The translations under genes and the position numbers were made by a program. 5,940 nucleotides of DNA from NCBI GenBank assembly GCA_002336765.1, contig DDES01000154.1, forward strand, positions 14,552-20,491. Direction: 5' to 3'. The stretch is from Novosphingobium sp. UBA1948 (GTDB lineage Bacteria; Pseudomonadota; Alphaproteobacteria; Sphingomonadales; Sphingomonadaceae). Under the pieces are notes generated by a model. The model did no database searches. It saw only the letters and a program-made list of their open reading frames with translations, and had not been told where the DNA came from. Shown here one piece after another: positions 5,223 through 5,940 of this stretch; within the stretch, counting starts at the first letter, position 1; the number at the start of each line of letters is the position of its first letter.

Positions 5223-5940
5223 GCGCCGCCCCCCGCCGCCATCTGCATTCCTTCCACGCCATGCTGCTGGCGCTGGGCATGATCATGTCCACCGACTCGC
5301 TGAAAACCGCCCCTACCGTGGCGGCCAATGTCGGGCATTGGCATTTCACCGCGCTGTGGGTGGCGGGCGGGTTGATCTCGCTGGTCGGCGCACTGTGCTA
5401 TGTGGAAATGGCGGCGGCCTTTCCCGATGCTGGCGGCGAATACAGCTTCATCCGCCGCGCCTGGGGTGAACGGGCTGGCGCGCTCTATGCGTGGTCGCGC
5501 TTTGCCATCATGCATACTGGATGGGTGGCGCTGATGGCGCATCTGGCCGCCGACTATGCCGCCGAACTATGGGGACTTGGCGCGGGGGCCAAACTGGGCG
5601 TGGCTTGCGGGCTGGTGGCAGTGATGACGCTGCTCAATGTCGCGCATGTGCGGCTGGGCTTTCTGACGCAGGCGGTGTTGGTGGCAGTGGTGGCCACCGG
5701 CTTTGCCAGCGTGGTGCTGGCGGGCATGATCGTGCCGCCCGTGCCCTTGGCCAGCGGCGGACCGATGCCGCCGCTCAGCCAGATCTCGGTGGCGCTGATC
5801 TATATCTTCCTCGCCTATGGCGGGTGGAGCGATGCCGCCGTGCTGTCGGCCGAGGTGCGCTCGGGGCGCCATGGCATGGCGATCGCGGTGATCGGATCGG
5901 TGGCGCTGCTCTCCTGCATCTATATCGGGCTCAACTGGGC
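5219..5940 (+). CDS. APC-superfamily amino-acid permease (N-terminal half, cut by window edge)
   Basis: The frame is open from ATG 5219 to the end of the window (240 codons), so roughly half of a typical 430-500-residue permease is present. Predicted membrane segments lie at about residues 12-33, 44-66, 88-110, 124-142, 148-172, 186-206 and 219-239. The TM2-TM3 loop FPDAGGEYSFIRRAWGERAG (68-87) and the TM6 segment AYGGWSDAAVLSAEVR (199-214) are characteristic of the AA_permease_2/APC family, which imports or exchanges amino acids or polyamines across the inner membrane. The TM1 unwound stretch, usually G-(S/A)-G-I-F, reads GMIMSTDSLKTAP (20-32), so the usual substrate-carboxylate loop is changed. 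The start lies in an ATGA overlap with the HExxH gene and probably depends on translational coupling; GGGG at 5207-5210 is a possible weak ribosome site. Confidence 0.87.
   Translation, partial: MSAAPRRHLHSFHAMLLALGMIMSTDSLKTAPTVAANVGHWHFTALWVAGGLISLVGALCYVEMAAAFPDAGGEYSFIRRAWGERAGALYAWSRFAIMHTGWVALMAHLAADYAAELWGLGAGAKLGVACGLVAVMTLLNVAHVRLGFLTQAVLVAVVATGFASVVLAGMIVPPVPLASGGPMPPLSQISVALIYIFLAYGGWSDAAVLSAEVRSGRHGMAIAVIGSVALLSCIYIGLNW

Noticed and set aside
5093..5872. Minus-strand open frames (149 and 101 codons) opposite the permease
   Set aside because: They are His/Arg/Gln-rich complements of a clear membrane-protein gene and show no start signals or domains.
1..5940. Mobile element, CRISPR array, phage or defence system
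   Set aside because: No transposase, integrase, regularly spaced repeats, terminal inverted repeats or restriction/toxin-type domains are visible, and base composition looks uniform.

Overview
This is a GC-rich alphaproteobacterial chromosomal window. It most resembles a sphingomonad such as Novosphingobium or Erythrobacter. The taxonomic call is an inference from recalled similarity: the LOV-HTH protein is very close to EL222 of Erythrobacter litoralis, and the small HEMTH protein belongs to a family often labelled 'vgr related protein' in sphingomonads. There are no rRNA, tRNA, CRISPR or transposase features. The genes are tightly packed, and all four intergenic gaps are under about 140 bp.

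Layout. (1) Positions 1-178, minus strand: the N-terminus of an HI0933/BaiN-type flavoprotein running off the left edge. (2) 179-275: a divergent control region with two ATTGGCAG repeats one helical turn apart. (3) 276-872, plus: a short blue-light receptor and transcription factor (LOV + LuxR-type HTH). (4) 922-978: a long imperfect hairpin between convergent genes, either a terminator or a dispersed palindromic repeat. (5) 4621 down to 1002, minus: a probable three-gene unit made of a CelD/BcsL-type GNAT acyltransferase, a proline dehydrogenase-like flavoenzyme (4-bp ATGA overlap with the GNAT gene) and an exported peptide-amidase-like amidase. (6) 4622-4754: a second divergent control region with a 14-bp dyad. 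(7) 4755-5940, plus: a small HExxH protein overlapping by ATGA with an APC-superfamily amino-acid permease that runs off the right edge.

How it may fit together. The right two thirds share an amino-acid/peptide theme: an exported amidase, an imino- or amino-acid dehydrogenase-like enzyme, an acyltransferase and an amino-acid permease, arranged as two divergent units around one small regulatory region. A common pathway is an inference only. The most notable points are the LOV-HTH photoreceptor, with unusual residues at its photocycle-tuning sites, beside a flavoprotein gene; a PRODH-like enzyme without the usual arginine pair that binds proline carboxylate; and an APC permease whose usual GxGIF segment in TM1 is replaced.
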